DNA of 46,797 nucleotides from contig JBCCDU010000028.1 in the NCBI GenBank assembly GCA_039030715.1, positions 1 to 46,797 on the forward strand. The letters are read 5' to 3'. The translations under genes and the position numbers were made by a program. The notes under the pieces were generated by a model. That model was not told the DNA's origin and searched no databases. It worked only from the letters and a program-made list of their open reading frames with translations. Below are positions 8,057 through 15,129 of this stretch, one piece after another (the first letter of the stretch is position 1; each line of letters opens with the position of its first letter). The DNA comes from Thermohalobaculum sp039030715. Lineage in GTDB: Bacteria > Pseudomonadota > Alphaproteobacteria > Rhodobacterales > Rhodobacteraceae.

Positions 8057-8344
8057 TCACCACCGTTTGGTTTTGAGGTTGTGGGTATGGACATGGTCCC
8101 CGGTTCCAGCATCGCCGATCATCTTGCCGATATCTTCGCCGTACTTGATGATCGTATCGCCCTTGGCCAGATCCTTCAGCGCCACCTTGTGGCCAATCGG
8201 AATGTCCGCGTTGGCGGTCAGTTTGAAATCCGAGTTGTCATGGGTGACGACGCAGAGCATCTCGGTGCCCGCGGTCAGCCCCTCGACCACGACCACACCG
8301 ACATTGTCGGCACCGTCATGAACCAGCAGGTGGGGTTTCGACAT
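8057..8344 (-). CDS. suyA: SAF-domain small subunit; probable (R)-sulfolactate sulfo-lyase alpha subunit
   Basis: A 95-residue protein consisting almost wholly of a SAF domain (UxaA N-terminal type), with DNVGVVVVEGL, IPIGHKVAL and the closing GDHVHTHNLKTKRW, where the HVHTHN stretch supplies likely metal ligands. In altronate dehydratase this domain is fused to the large subunit; here it is a separate gene followed by the large subunit after four bases, as in suyAB. A strong AAGGAAAGG ribosome binding site precedes the ATG at 8344. It is the first gene of the operon and faces the GntR regulator across palindromic operators. Confidence 0.78.
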   Translation of the reverse strand: MSKPHLLVHDGADNVGVVVVEGLTAGTEMLCVVTHDNSDFKLTANADIPIGHKVALKDLAKGDTIIKYGEDIGKMIGDAGTGDHVHTHNLKTKRW

Positions 8345-8360
8345 CCGCTTTCCTTTCCTT

Positions 8361-8390
8361 AGTCTTATATAAGAGCTATAAGACTTATAG
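8361..8390. promoter_or_regulatory. Tandem palindromic operators between suyA and gntR
   Basis: The 80-base divergent gap holds two perfect palindromes: TCTTATATAAGA (8363-8374) and CTATAAGACTTATAG (8376-8390, 7-1-7). The outer arms AGTCTTATA and TATAAGACT (8361-8369, 8377-8385) also pair. The AT-rich spacing and position fit binding sites for the GntR/HutC regulator encoded at 8425, overlapping promoters in both directions. Regulation is inferred. Confidence 0.7.
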
Positions 8391-8424
8391 AACTGAATCG
8401 TTTTGGAGTCGAGGGGCTTCGTTC

Positions 8425-9138
8425 ATGCCCGATGACAGCACACCGCTTTATGCACAGATCCGCCAGGCGCTGATCGACCGGATCGCAGGTGGCGAGTTCG
8501 GCGCAGGCGCCTGCATTCCCTCGGAAGTGGCACTGGCCGAGGAAAGCGGTGTCAGCCCCGGCACGGTGCGCAAGGCTATCGACGCCCTGGTCGCGGAAGG
8601 TGTGCTGACACGCCACCAAGGCAAGGGCACGTTCATTGCCGAGCAAACTCCGGAACGAGCGCAGTACCGCTTCTTCCGGCTGACCGACGCGACCGGCAAT
8701 CGCGTAACCCCCGAAACGGTGGAAGAACGGATCAGCCCCGCCAAAGTGACAGCCCCCGTTGCGAGGAAACTGGGCTTGGCACCCGGTGATCCGGTCTTCC
8801 TGACCGAGCGTCGGCGTTTGATCGACGGGCAGCCTGCGCTGCTGGAAACCATTGTAACCTCGGCCACCTTGATGCCGGGTCTCGACCGGGAAACCCCGCT
8901 ACCCAACGCCCTCTACCCCTTTTACCAAGCACGCTACGGTCTCTCGGTCATCTCCACCGACGATCACCTCTCCGCCGTGATCGCCAGCGGTAAGGACGCG
9001 GAGGCACTCGGCAAATCCGACCGCACCGCGCTGCTGGTGATCGAGCGTGTGGCCAGGGATCTTCAGGGCAAGCCGCTGGAGTGGCGCCGAACCAGATGCA
9101 TCAGCCAGCATCACGCCTGGGCGGTAAGCCTGCGTTGA
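8425..9138 (+). CDS. GntR-family (HutC/UTRA) transcriptional regulator
   Basis: A 237-residue regulator with an N-terminal GntR winged helix (about 5-72; PLYAQIRQALIDRIAGGEF, then IPSEVALAEESGVSPGTVRKA and HQGKGTF) and a C-terminal UTRA ligand-binding domain (about 90-235). Divergent from the suyAB-comC-like operon with two palindromic operators between, it is the likely local repressor, with sulfolactate or a related sulfonate as possible inducer. Ligand identity is inferred only from neighbours. Confidence 0.88.
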   Translation: MPDDSTPLYAQIRQALIDRIAGGEFGAGACIPSEVALAEESGVSPGTVRKAIDALVAEGVLTRHQGKGTFIAEQTPERAQYRFFRLTDATGNRVTPETVEERISPAKVTAPVARKLGLAPGDPVFLTERRRLIDGQPALLETIVTSATLMPGLDRETPLPNALYPFYQARYGLSVISTDDHLSAVIASGKDAEALGKSDRTALLVIERVARDLQGKPLEWRRTRCISQHHAWAVSLR

Positions 9139-9153
9139 TCATGCGCGCCTTGC

Positions 9154-9222
9154 TGTCCCGGACTTGATCCGGGACCTCTTACTCAGAACTTGCACTAGAG
9201 GTCCCGGATCAAGTCCGGGACA
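9154..9222. repeat. Perfect 26-bp palindromic intergenic element
   Basis: Positions 9154-9179 are the exact reverse complement of 9197-9222, with a 17-base loop. The core GTCCCGGACTTGATCCGGGA is itself a dyad. The element sits between the convergent ends of the GntR gene and the esterase gene. A diverged copy of one half (23 of 26 bases) lies at 39399-39424, which makes it a dispersed REP-like repeat family rather than a dedicated terminator, though it may stop transcription from both sides. Confidence 0.85.
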
Positions 9223-9230
9223 CAACACCG

Positions 9231-9986
9231 CTAGCTGCCTGCGTCACGCATCATGCGGGGCAGCATCCAGCCCAACCAATCCTTCGGAATGAAATGTCCA
9301 CCTTCATGGGTGCAGAGGGTCAAGGCCGCCTCCCAACTCCGGCAGGTATAGCGATCATGGTCGAAGACCTCCGGCGGCTCTTGCACATTGTTCATCCGAC
9401 GCCAGAGCAGAACCCCGTCCTCAACCTCATCGAAGGGACCGATCGGCAGGCCATAGATATTGTCATTCAGCCCGTGAACATGCGCGAGCCGGACAGGCCC
9501 TGCGCAATCCACATCCGATTGTCGCCAGAGCCCGCCTGCAATGGGCAAGTAACCCGCAAAGGCGTTGCCCCGCTGGCAGGCCAGCCGCCACGCCATCGCG
9601 CCGCCATAGGAGAAGCCCGAGATGTAGACCCGCGAGCGATCAATCGGCCAACGCCGCGCCGCATCCGCCAGCACACGGTCGACAAAGTCCACATCGCGGC
9701 TGTTCTCACCCCAGAAGCTCCAGCTTTTGCCGAGGCCATCAGGCGCGATCAGAAGCATCCCATTCTCGCTCGCAGGCCCGCTGACCCGTTTGTTGCGCAG
9801 AACATTTATCCCTTGCCGGCCCCAGCCATGAAAATGCAACAGAACCGGCAGGGCGGAATCGCCGTCCCATGCTTGCGGAGTTTCTGCGCGATAACTGCGG
9901 TCACCCACGAGGCAGGCACTCTCTCCCCCACAGGCATGGGCGGGGGCACCGACGACGATGGCGAGGAACATCAATATGCGAAGCAT
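9231..9986 (-). CDS. Secreted alpha/beta-hydrolase, PHB-depolymerase/LpqC-like esterase
   Basis: A 251-residue exported esterase. The ATG at 9986 gives a good signal peptide (MLRILMFLAIVVGAPAHA); a GTG 30 bases upstream would extend it. The alpha/beta-hydrolase fold shows HFHGWG (oxyanion region), the nucleophile elbow GFSYGGAMA (Ser about 126), HVHGLND as the acid region and EGGHF supplying the His. Several Cys residues suggest periplasmic disulfides. Related proteins include polyhydroxybutyrate depolymerase-like and feruloyl-esterase-like LpqC enzymes. The substrate is not evident. It follows the caspase-fold gene on the same strand. Confidence 0.75.
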   Translation of the reverse strand: MLRILMFLAIVVGAPAHACGGESACLVGDRSYRAETPQAWDGDSALPVLLHFHGWGRQGINVLRNKRVSGPASENGMLLIAPDGLGKSWSFWGENSRDVDFVDRVLADAARRWPIDRSRVYISGFSYGGAMAWRLACQRGNAFAGYLPIAGGLWRQSDVDCAGPVRLAHVHGLNDNIYGLPIGPFDEVEDGVLLWRRMNNVQEPPEVFDHDRYTCRSWEAALTLCTHEGGHFIPKDWLGWMLPRMMRDAGS

Positions 9987-9989
9987 GCC

Positions 9990-10011
9990 GGGGAAGATAA
10001 CCGTCTTCCCC
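9990..10011 (-). other. Short hairpin between caspase-like and esterase genes
   Basis: GGGGAAG at 9990-9996 pairs with CTTCCCC at 10005-10011 (8-base loop), immediately upstream of the esterase ATG. There is no T run. It could mask the esterase start, which lacks a visible Shine-Dalgarno, or be incidental. Confidence 0.35.
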
Positions 10012-10046
10012 AGCACGCCAAGTGACGCTTTTGCGAGCGTTCCCTG

Positions 10047-11747
10047 CTATCTGGTGATTGTGCCGATCAGGTTCTGCAACACGTTGCCCGCACTGGGCCT
10101 GCGGCTGGTCTCTTCGACCACCAATGCAACCGTGTCTCGATTGAAGAAACCCGTGCGCACCAGGCCACGGTCAGATTGGTAGTCGCGCAGCGCCGTTCGC
10201 GTAGACTTGTCGAACGCACCGTCCTGCGGCCCTGGGTTGAACCCCAGGTAAGCCAGCCGCTGCTCCAGCGAAATGCGCGATTGCAGATCCAGGCCCAGGT
10301 TCTTTTCGATCGCCGCGTTGCGTTTGAAATTGGCCTGAAAGTCCAGCTTCTTCAACTCACGCTTGGCCGCTGCGGCGAAGTTGCCATCAGGATAACGGTC
10401 GAGGAAGTTCTGATAGGCGCCGACGGTCCCTTGAGCCTTGGCCTTGCGGAATGCGGCTCGTTCCACCTTCTCTTCGGCTTTTTCGCTTTTTGCCATCAGG
10501 CGCTCCAGCCCGGCCAACGCCTTGTCGGCATTCACGCCCTCGGGATATTTCGCGAGATAGGCGCGATAGCCTGCGGGCGTGCCGAGGCGGCCGGTTTCCT
10601 GCCAGTATTGCCGGTCCTCGCGCTCCAGGCGCTCCGCCAATTCACGTTTGGCTTTCTCACCCTGCTTGCCGAGGCGGGCGAACTGGCCCTCGGTCAGATA
10701 TCCGGTCGGCTTATGTCCGTTCGCTTCCTGCCAGGATTCCATGCCAGCGCGGGTGCCGGGGCCGAAAATCCCGTCGATGCCGTTTGGATCGTGGCCCAGC
10801 AGGGTCAGCGCCTCCTGCACCCAGCGCCGCTCGGAACGGGTCAGTTTCAGCGCCTTTTCCGCCTCCGCCGCCGGGTCCGCCTTGACTTCGGCCTGGCCCA
10901 GCTTGTTGCGGGCAAGGTTGGCGAATTCGCCTTCGGGATAGCGGCTCAGATATGCCTGATAATCTGCGGGCTTTTTCGAGGCCTCAGCCGATTGCCAGAA
11001 CGCGACTTCGATCTGTTTCGCGATGTCGACGGCGGCGGGATCGGGCTCTGCGACCAGGACAAGCGGATCATCGGCGTCGCCGGCGACCCAGACTTTGTCA
11101 CCAGCGGTGTCCACCGCCCATCGGACCATCGCGCCCGGATCGAGAAAATCCTCAGCCACCCGTTTTGCAAATTTGGAATGCTGCTTGCCCTCGCGCTTGA
11201 TCGCGCGGCCCGGCGCGACCGGAGAGACCAGCAGGACGCCGTCCACCTCACCCGGGTCAGCGATGCCGGGCTCGGCAATCGCGCTCGGCTCGAACCCCTC
11301 GTATTGTGCGGCATCCAGAAAGACCACGGCCCGACCTGCCTGCGCGCCTGCGATCTTCAGCACCAGATCCAGCGGGATCGCATCCAGCATGACATCGACC
11401 ACACTGGAAGGCGCCAGATCGACCGGCGCCAGATATGTAACGCCATCCGCACGGAGCGCGTGACCGGAATAGTAGATCACCAGCGGACCATCTGCAGCGG
11501 CCTTAGGTGCAAACCGTTCCAAAAGCGATGCGAACTCTGCTCGGTTCAGGTCATCCCCTTTCAGCACCTCGAACCCCGCCTCGCCGAGCAGGCGCGCGAT
11601 ACGGCGGCTATCGTTGAATGCGGTGGCGGCGTCGGGCGCTTCGGCATAATCCGCATTGCCGATCACCAGCGCCACACCCTCAGCGTTTGCCGCAATCGGG
11701 GCGCAGGCGATCAAGCCCGCGGCCAAGGCTGCGTTTAGATGTTTCAT
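10047..11747 (-). CDS. Secreted caspase-fold (C14) protein with YPxG repeats and two peptidoglycan-binding domains; Cys missing
   Basis: A 566-residue exported protein. The ATG at 11747 has GGGAGGATCAC upstream and gives a signal peptide (MKHLNAALAAGLIACAPIAANA). Residues 24-200 are a caspase p20-like domain: ALVIGNADY and the His motif YYSGHA (His96). The expected DACR motif reads LDAAQ (145-148), so the catalytic Cys is Ala147 and protease activity is doubtful. Three short repeats follow (YQAYLSRYPEGEFA, YRAYLAKYPEGVNA, YQNFLDRYPDGNFA at about 263, 394 and 444). Peptidoglycan-binding-1 domains lie at about 303-360 and 489-545. Function is probably structural or regulatory in the envelope; this is inference. 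Confidence 0.8.
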   Translation of the reverse strand: MKHLNAALAAGLIACAPIAANAEGVALVIGNADYAEAPDAATAFNDSRRIARLLGEAGFEVLKGDDLNRAEFASLLERFAPKAAADGPLVIYYSGHALRADGVTYLAPVDLAPSSVVDVMLDAIPLDLVLKIAGAQAGRAVVFLDAAQYEGFEPSAIAEPGIADPGEVDGVLLVSPVAPGRAIKREGKQHSKFAKRVAEDFLDPGAMVRWAVDTAGDKVWVAGDADDPLVLVAEPDPAAVDIAKQIEVAFWQSAEASKKPADYQAYLSRYPEGEFANLARNKLGQAEVKADPAAEAEKALKLTRSERRWVQEALTLLGHDPNGIDGIFGPGTRAGMESWQEANGHKPTGYLTEGQFARLGKQGEKAKRELAERLEREDRQYWQETGRLGTPAGYRAYLAKYPEGVNADKALAGLERLMAKSEKAEEKVERAAFRKAKAQGTVGAYQNFLDRYPDGNFAAAAKRELKKLDFQANFKRNAAIEKNLGLDLQSRISLEQRLAYLGFNPGPQDGAFDKSTRTALRDYQSDRGLVRTGFFNRDTVALVVEETSRRPSAGNVLQNLIGTITR

Positions 11748-11859
11748 GTGATCCTCCCAGATCTGTTTGGGGTATATTTGCCTTATTCGCTGACCAAGGC
11801 GACAGAAGTTTGATCCGCGAAGGGCCGTTTCGGGAGGATTCAGCGGCTTTGCCGACCGC

Positions 11860-12363
11860 TCACGTGCTGTTTGACTGCATTTCCGCCAGAATATCCGCAA
11901 GGATTGCGAATCCGCTGCCCCAGCCTTTGTCCATACCGGCCATCATCTTCGCGAAGCACGCGATCTCGGCCTCGGTTGCCTCCATCGGGGTCTGGCTGAG
12001 GCGCACCAATGTCCCGCCAGACGCCTCGGTGAAGATCACACGGGTCAGCAACAGGCGCGGCCAATCGGGCATCATAGGGTTGGAGGCGACGTTCCACTGC
12101 CGATCCGTGGAAGCATGATGCCAGACCAAACGCGCGCCCGTCTCGATCTCGGTGAAGTCGGCGCGGCTGCAGCTCGAACCGCCGTCCCATTTCATCTCGT
12201 TCAGCCAAACTCCGCCGGGACGCAGGTCGAATTCGTGGATCACCGTTTCAACATTCGGGCCATACCAGCGGGCGAGAAGCCGTGGATCGGTCCAGGCGCG
12301 CCAGACCATTTCGCGCGGGGCATCGAACTGACGCTCAAGGACATATTCCGGCAGATCAGTCAT
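11860..12363 (-). CDS. SRPBCC/AHSA1-domain protein
   Basis: A 167-residue START-like protein of the Aha1/AHSA1 branch (ERQFDAPREMVWRAWTDPRLLARWYGP, DLRPGGVW, DKGWGSGFAILADIL), a small ligand-binding cavity fold without fixed enzymology. The ATG at 12363 has AGAAAGGA nine bases upstream; the in-frame ATG at 12372 is too close to that site. It follows the ArsR-family gene after four bases. ArsR/AHSA1 pairs are common and the AHSA1 protein often accompanies a self-regulated ArsR repressor, but the ligand is unknown. Confidence 0.8.
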   Translation of the reverse strand: MTDLPEYVLERQFDAPREMVWRAWTDPRLLARWYGPNVETVIHEFDLRPGGVWLNEMKWDGGSSCSRADFTEIETGARLVWHHASTDRQWNVASNPMMPDWPRLLLTRVIFTEASGGTLVRLSQTPMEATEAEIACFAKMMAGMDKGWGSGFAILADILAEMQSNST

Positions 12364-12724
12364 TCTGGGCATTCCTTTCTGCGGCTGATTTCATTTCGGC
12401 CAGAACGGTGTCGAGCTGGTCGAAGCTGCCCGTCCAGAATTTGCGGAACTGGTCTAGCCAGTCGGCAGCCTCCGCCATGCGGTCCGCCTTCAAACGGGCG
12501 GGGCGACGCTGGGCATCGACCTTGCGCGCAATCAGGCCCGCCTGCTCCAACACCTTGAGATGGCGCGAAACGGCGGGTTGCGACATCGCAAAGGGCGCCC
12601 CCAGCTCTGAAACCGTTGCTTGGCCATCGGCCAACCGTGCCAGGATCGCCCGTCTTGTCGGATCGGCGAGCGCCGCGAAAACCGCATCCAATGCGGGATC
12701 GGGGGAAGCGAGAGCGTTTTGCAT
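12356..12724 (-). CDS. ArsR-family (SdpR-like) transcriptional regulator
   Basis: A 122-residue winged-helix repressor: ALADPTRRAILARLADG (about 18-34), recognition region MSQPAVSRHLKVLEQAGLI (47-65), then a helical C-terminus. There is no metal-binding CxC motif, so it is not an arsenic sensor. It is co-transcribed with the AHSA1 gene. Its start codon overlaps an inverted repeat (12723-12738), suggesting autorepression. Confidence 0.85.
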   Translation of the reverse strand: MQNALASPDPALDAVFAALADPTRRAILARLADGQATVSELGAPFAMSQPAVSRHLKVLEQAGLIARKVDAQRRPARLKADRMAEAADWLDQFRKFWTGSFDQLDTVLAEMKSAAERNAQND

Positions 12725-12738
12725 AACATGCCTGTTAT
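12723..12738. promoter_or_regulatory. Inverted repeat at the ArsR gene start
   Basis: ATAACA (12723-12728) and TGTTAT (12733-12738) form a perfect 6-bp dyad with a 4-base spacer across the ArsR start codon. A further half-site, GTTAT, occurs at 12750. The region is AT-rich unlike its surroundings. Candidate autoregulatory operator. Confidence 0.45.
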
Positions 12739-12825
12739 ATAAGATATCCGTTATGTCAACCGTCTTTTCGCGCCAGGAATGATCTGCTAGCGGGAGAGGA
12801 ACACCCCTTCCAACGAGGCCACGCC

Positions 12826-13749
12826 GTGTCCCGCGCCATCTCGTTTCTCTATCGCCAGCCTTGGCTGCTCCTGACGCTTTGCGCGTTGTTTTGGGGCGGC
12901 AATGCGGTGGCAGGCAGGCTGGCCGTCGGCCATATCCAGCCCTTCCAGCTTGTTCTGATGCGCTGGCTCTGCGTGGCAGTCGCGCTGTGGTTTCTGTTCG
13001 GCCATGAAGTTCGGGCGCATTGGGGTGTGCTGCGGCCGCGTCTGAGCTGGTTGATCCTGATCGCCACCGTGGGCTTCACCGTGTTCAATGCGCTTTTCTA
13101 CATCGCCGCGCTCAGCACCACGGCGGTGAATATCGGGATTCTGCAGGGCGCGATGCCGGTAATGGTGCTGATCGGCGCATTCCTCGCCTATCGCACACCG
13201 GTCGGCTGGGTTCAGGCGCTTGGAGTCGTCGTCACCCTGGCGGGGGTTGCGACGGTCGCCAGCCAGGGGGCTCCGCTAGAGCTTCTGAGATTGGGGATCA
13301 ACCCGGGCGACGGGTATATGCTGATCGCCGGTGCGGCCTATTCGTTCTACACGGTCATGCTGCGCAAGCGGCCCGACATTCCGGGGCGGGCGTTCTTCAC
13401 GGTGATGGCCATCGTGGCGCTGGCAAGCTCCATCCCGCTGGCGATTGGCGAGGCTGTGGCGACCGGCTTCACCATGCCGACCACGCAGGGCTGGCTTGTG
13501 GTTCTGTTCGTCGCGATCTTCCCTTCCTGCCTCAGCCAATTGTTTTTTTTGCGCGGCGTCGATCTGATCGGCCCGGGGCAGGCCGGGGTCTATATCAACC
13601 TCGTGCCAGTCTTCGCATCGATCCTCGCGGTGCTTATTCTGGGTGAGCGGTTTGCCTGGTATCATGCGGCAGCCCTGGCCTTGGTTTTGGGCGGGATCTG
13701 GCTGGCGCAGCGCAGCGCCAGCCTGGCAACCCGCGATCAGACCCGCTGA
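12826..13749 (+). CDS. EamA/DMT-superfamily exporter
   Basis: A 307-residue inner-membrane protein with about ten hydrophobic segments in two EamA repeats (RhaT/YdcZ-like drug/metabolite transporter). It starts at GTG 12826 with AACGAGG upstream. The N-terminal repeat opens with LLTLCALFWGGNAVAGR, typical of the family. The substrate cannot be predicted; relatives export amino acids, nucleosides or other small metabolites. It ends 13 bases inside the convergent DUF1127 gene. Confidence 0.85.
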   Translation: MSRAISFLYRQPWLLLTLCALFWGGNAVAGRLAVGHIQPFQLVLMRWLCVAVALWFLFGHEVRAHWGVLRPRLSWLILIATVGFTVFNALFYIAALSTTAVNIGILQGAMPVMVLIGAFLAYRTPVGWVQALGVVVTLAGVATVASQGAPLELLRLGINPGDGYMLIAGAAYSFYTVMLRKRPDIPGRAFFTVMAIVALASSIPLAIGEAVATGFTMPTTQGWLVVLFVAIFPSCLSQLFFLRGVDLIGPGQAGVYINLVPVFASILAVLILGERFAWYHAAALALVLGGIWLAQRSASLATRDQTR

Positions 13750-13958
13750 TCCAGACGCAACGTCAGTTCGGACATGTGCCGTGCGCGGGCGATCAGGTCG
13801 TCGCGATAGGATAGGCCCAATGCGGCCTCCACATCGCCTCGAGTCAGGCCCGCATCGTCCAGGACATGATCGCCCTTGTCGAGCAACCGGCGCAGCGCAG
13901 CGCGGTCGCGACGGGCTTTAAGCCAAAGGGCGAGATGAGCGGCAATCAGGGACAGCAT
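13737..13958 (-). CDS. DUF1127-family small protein
   Basis: A 73-residue protein starting at ATG 13958 with GGAGG nine bases upstream (a GTG 30 bases earlier is less likely). The C-terminal half matches the DUF1127 pattern: RRLLDKGDHVLDDAGLTRGDVEAAL. The N-terminus is hydrophobic then Arg-rich (MLSLIAAHLALWLKARRDR). Some DUF1127 proteins in alphaproteobacteria bind RNA and act in phosphate or stress regulation; no such link is visible here. It overlaps the transporter end by 13 bases and is divergent from the LysR gene. Confidence 0.7.
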   Translation of the reverse strand: MLSLIAAHLALWLKARRDRAALRRLLDKGDHVLDDAGLTRGDVEAALGLSYRDDLIARARHMSELTLRLDQRV

Positions 13959-14057
13959 GACGATTATCCTCCGGTCCAGTTGAGCCACCTCGTCGGCGGC
14001 ATGAAGTAGAATATGAGGTTGGCGGCAATTAAGTGAAACTAATTAGATTGACATTTG

Positions 14058-14076
14058 AGTTCAGAAACGCTGAACT
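14058..14076. promoter_or_regulatory. LysR-type operator (T-N11-A dyad)
   Basis: AGTTCAG (14058-14064) and CTGAACT (14070-14076) form a perfect 7-bp dyad with a 5-base spacer, containing the T-N11-A core typical of LysR boxes, six bases before the LysR start codon. A TTGACA hexamer lies just upstream (14048). Probably autoregulatory. Confidence 0.6.
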
Positions 14077-14082
14077 AAGATT

Positions 14083-14976
14083 ATGAACAAGATCTTCGCC
14101 CCACCCGCCCCTGCCGCCAGCCTGGACATCGATGTCTTGCGCACCGTCGTCGAGATTGCCGAAACGGGGTCGATGACCGTCGCGGCGGAGCGCGTGGGCC
14201 GCACGCCTGCCGCGCTCTCGATGCAGCTTAAGAAACTGGAGGAAACGCTGGGCCGCAGTCTGTTCGTGCGCAATCGTCAGGGGATGTACGCGACCAGCGA
14301 GGGCGAACGGCTGCTGACCTACGCCCGCAAGATGGTCTCGCTGAACCACGCAGCGCTCGAAGCCTTCCGCGGCCCGGCGCTGACCGGCGAGATCTCGATC
14401 GGGCTGACGGATGATTTGGGGTACGATCAGCTGGCCAGCGTGCTCGGTGGGTTTGCGCAATCGCATTGCGGGGTGACCGTGAATGTCAGCATGGCGTCCT
14501 CCGCTGCGCTGGCTCCAGAATTCGACAGGGGCAATCTGGACATGACGCTGCTGTCGCCCGGCTGCGCAGTTGGTCGGCGCGAGAGCGACATTACCGTGCA
14601 TCGCGAGAAGCTGATCTGGCTTGGGGCGGAGGGAGGATGCGCCAAGTCGCGAACCCCCCTGCCGGTGGCAGTCGCCAATCCCGGCTGCGCCTGGCGGCGC
14701 CAGGTGATCGAGGCTTTGGATCGCTCGGGCCGACCCTATCGCGTCGCCTACATCTCAGATTTCGATGCGGCCCTTCAAGCTGCGATCAGCGCCGACCTGG
14801 CGGTTGGCGCGATGCCGGAAAGCCGGATCGGCCAGGGTCTGGTGCCGCTGCGCGGCGCTGCCGGGCTGCCGGAGCCAGGCGCCAGCGAAATCGTGCTGCG
14901 CATCGGTGCCAACCCGACCCCGGCGGTCGTGGCCCTGGCCGAACACATCACTGAAAGCTATCGCCGCCTGCGCTAG
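14083..14976 (+). CDS. LysR-family transcriptional regulator
   Basis: A 297-residue LTTR with an N-terminal winged helix (about 14-75; VLRTVVEIAETGSMTVAAERVGRTPAALSMQLKKLEE in pieces) and a periplasmic-binding-protein-like effector domain (about 95-290). The divergent neighbour is a DUF1127 gene, which may be its target. The start at ATG 14083 has no strong ribosome binding site and lies directly after the dyad operator. The next gene, rimP, has its own promoter 17 bases after this stop. Effector unknown. Confidence 0.88.
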   Translation: MNKIFAPPAPAASLDIDVLRTVVEIAETGSMTVAAERVGRTPAALSMQLKKLEETLGRSLFVRNRQGMYATSEGERLLTYARKMVSLNHAALEAFRGPALTGEISIGLTDDLGYDQLASVLGGFAQSHCGVTVNVSMASSAALAPEFDRGNLDMTLLSPGCAVGRRESDITVHREKLIWLGAEGGCAKSRTPLPVAVANPGCAWRRQVIEALDRSGRPYRVAYISDFDAALQAAISADLAVGAMPESRIGQGLVPLRGAAGLPEPGASEIVLRIGANPTPAVVALAEHITESYRRLR

Positions 14977-14992
14977 ACCTCCTCTGCGGGGG

Positions 14993-15021
14993 TTGCAAGA
15001 AACAGGAATCAGGCGTATATC
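14993..15021 (+). promoter_or_regulatory. Sigma70-type promoter for the rimP operon
   Basis: TTGCAA (14993-14998), a 17-base spacer, then TATATC (15016-15021). Transcription would start near 15028, giving a leader of about 100 nucleotides before rimP. Confidence 0.55.
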
Positions 15022-15027
15022 CGCCAC

Positions 15028-15129
15028 AACATCGCGGCGGCCTCGCTGGTTGGCGAGACCCCCACCGGGTTATGTGAGGCGGGCTGCGAGGCTCGCTTTT
15101 TTGCTTTTGGACCCTGGGAGAGCACCCGA
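15028..15129 (+). ncRNA. rimP operon leader with attenuator-like terminator
   Basis: The untranslated leader holds a Rho-independent terminator 27 bases before the rimP ATG (15079-15102: GCGGGCT, GCGA tetraloop, GGCTCGC with two G-U pairs, then TTTTTT). An upstream segment GCCTCGC (15040-15046) is exactly complementary to GCGAGGC (15086-15092) in the terminator hairpin, so pairing of the two would prevent termination. This agrees with the known alphaproteobacterial rimP leader family, a proposed attenuator. The regulator, perhaps the NusA/IF2/RimP status itself, is unknown. Confidence 0.65.
15079..15102 (+). terminator. Intrinsic terminator in the rimP leader
   Basis: Seven-base-pair stem with a GNRA-type GCGA loop and a six-T tail, placed inside the leader and upstream of the coding region. 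It can also end LysR transcripts. Confidence 0.75.

Noticed and set aside
14977..15129. Initiator tRNA gene (metY) upstream of rimP as in enterobacteria
   Set aside because: No cloverleaf or T-arm consensus GTTCGAATC-like sequence in the leader; the structure is a terminator and competing stem.
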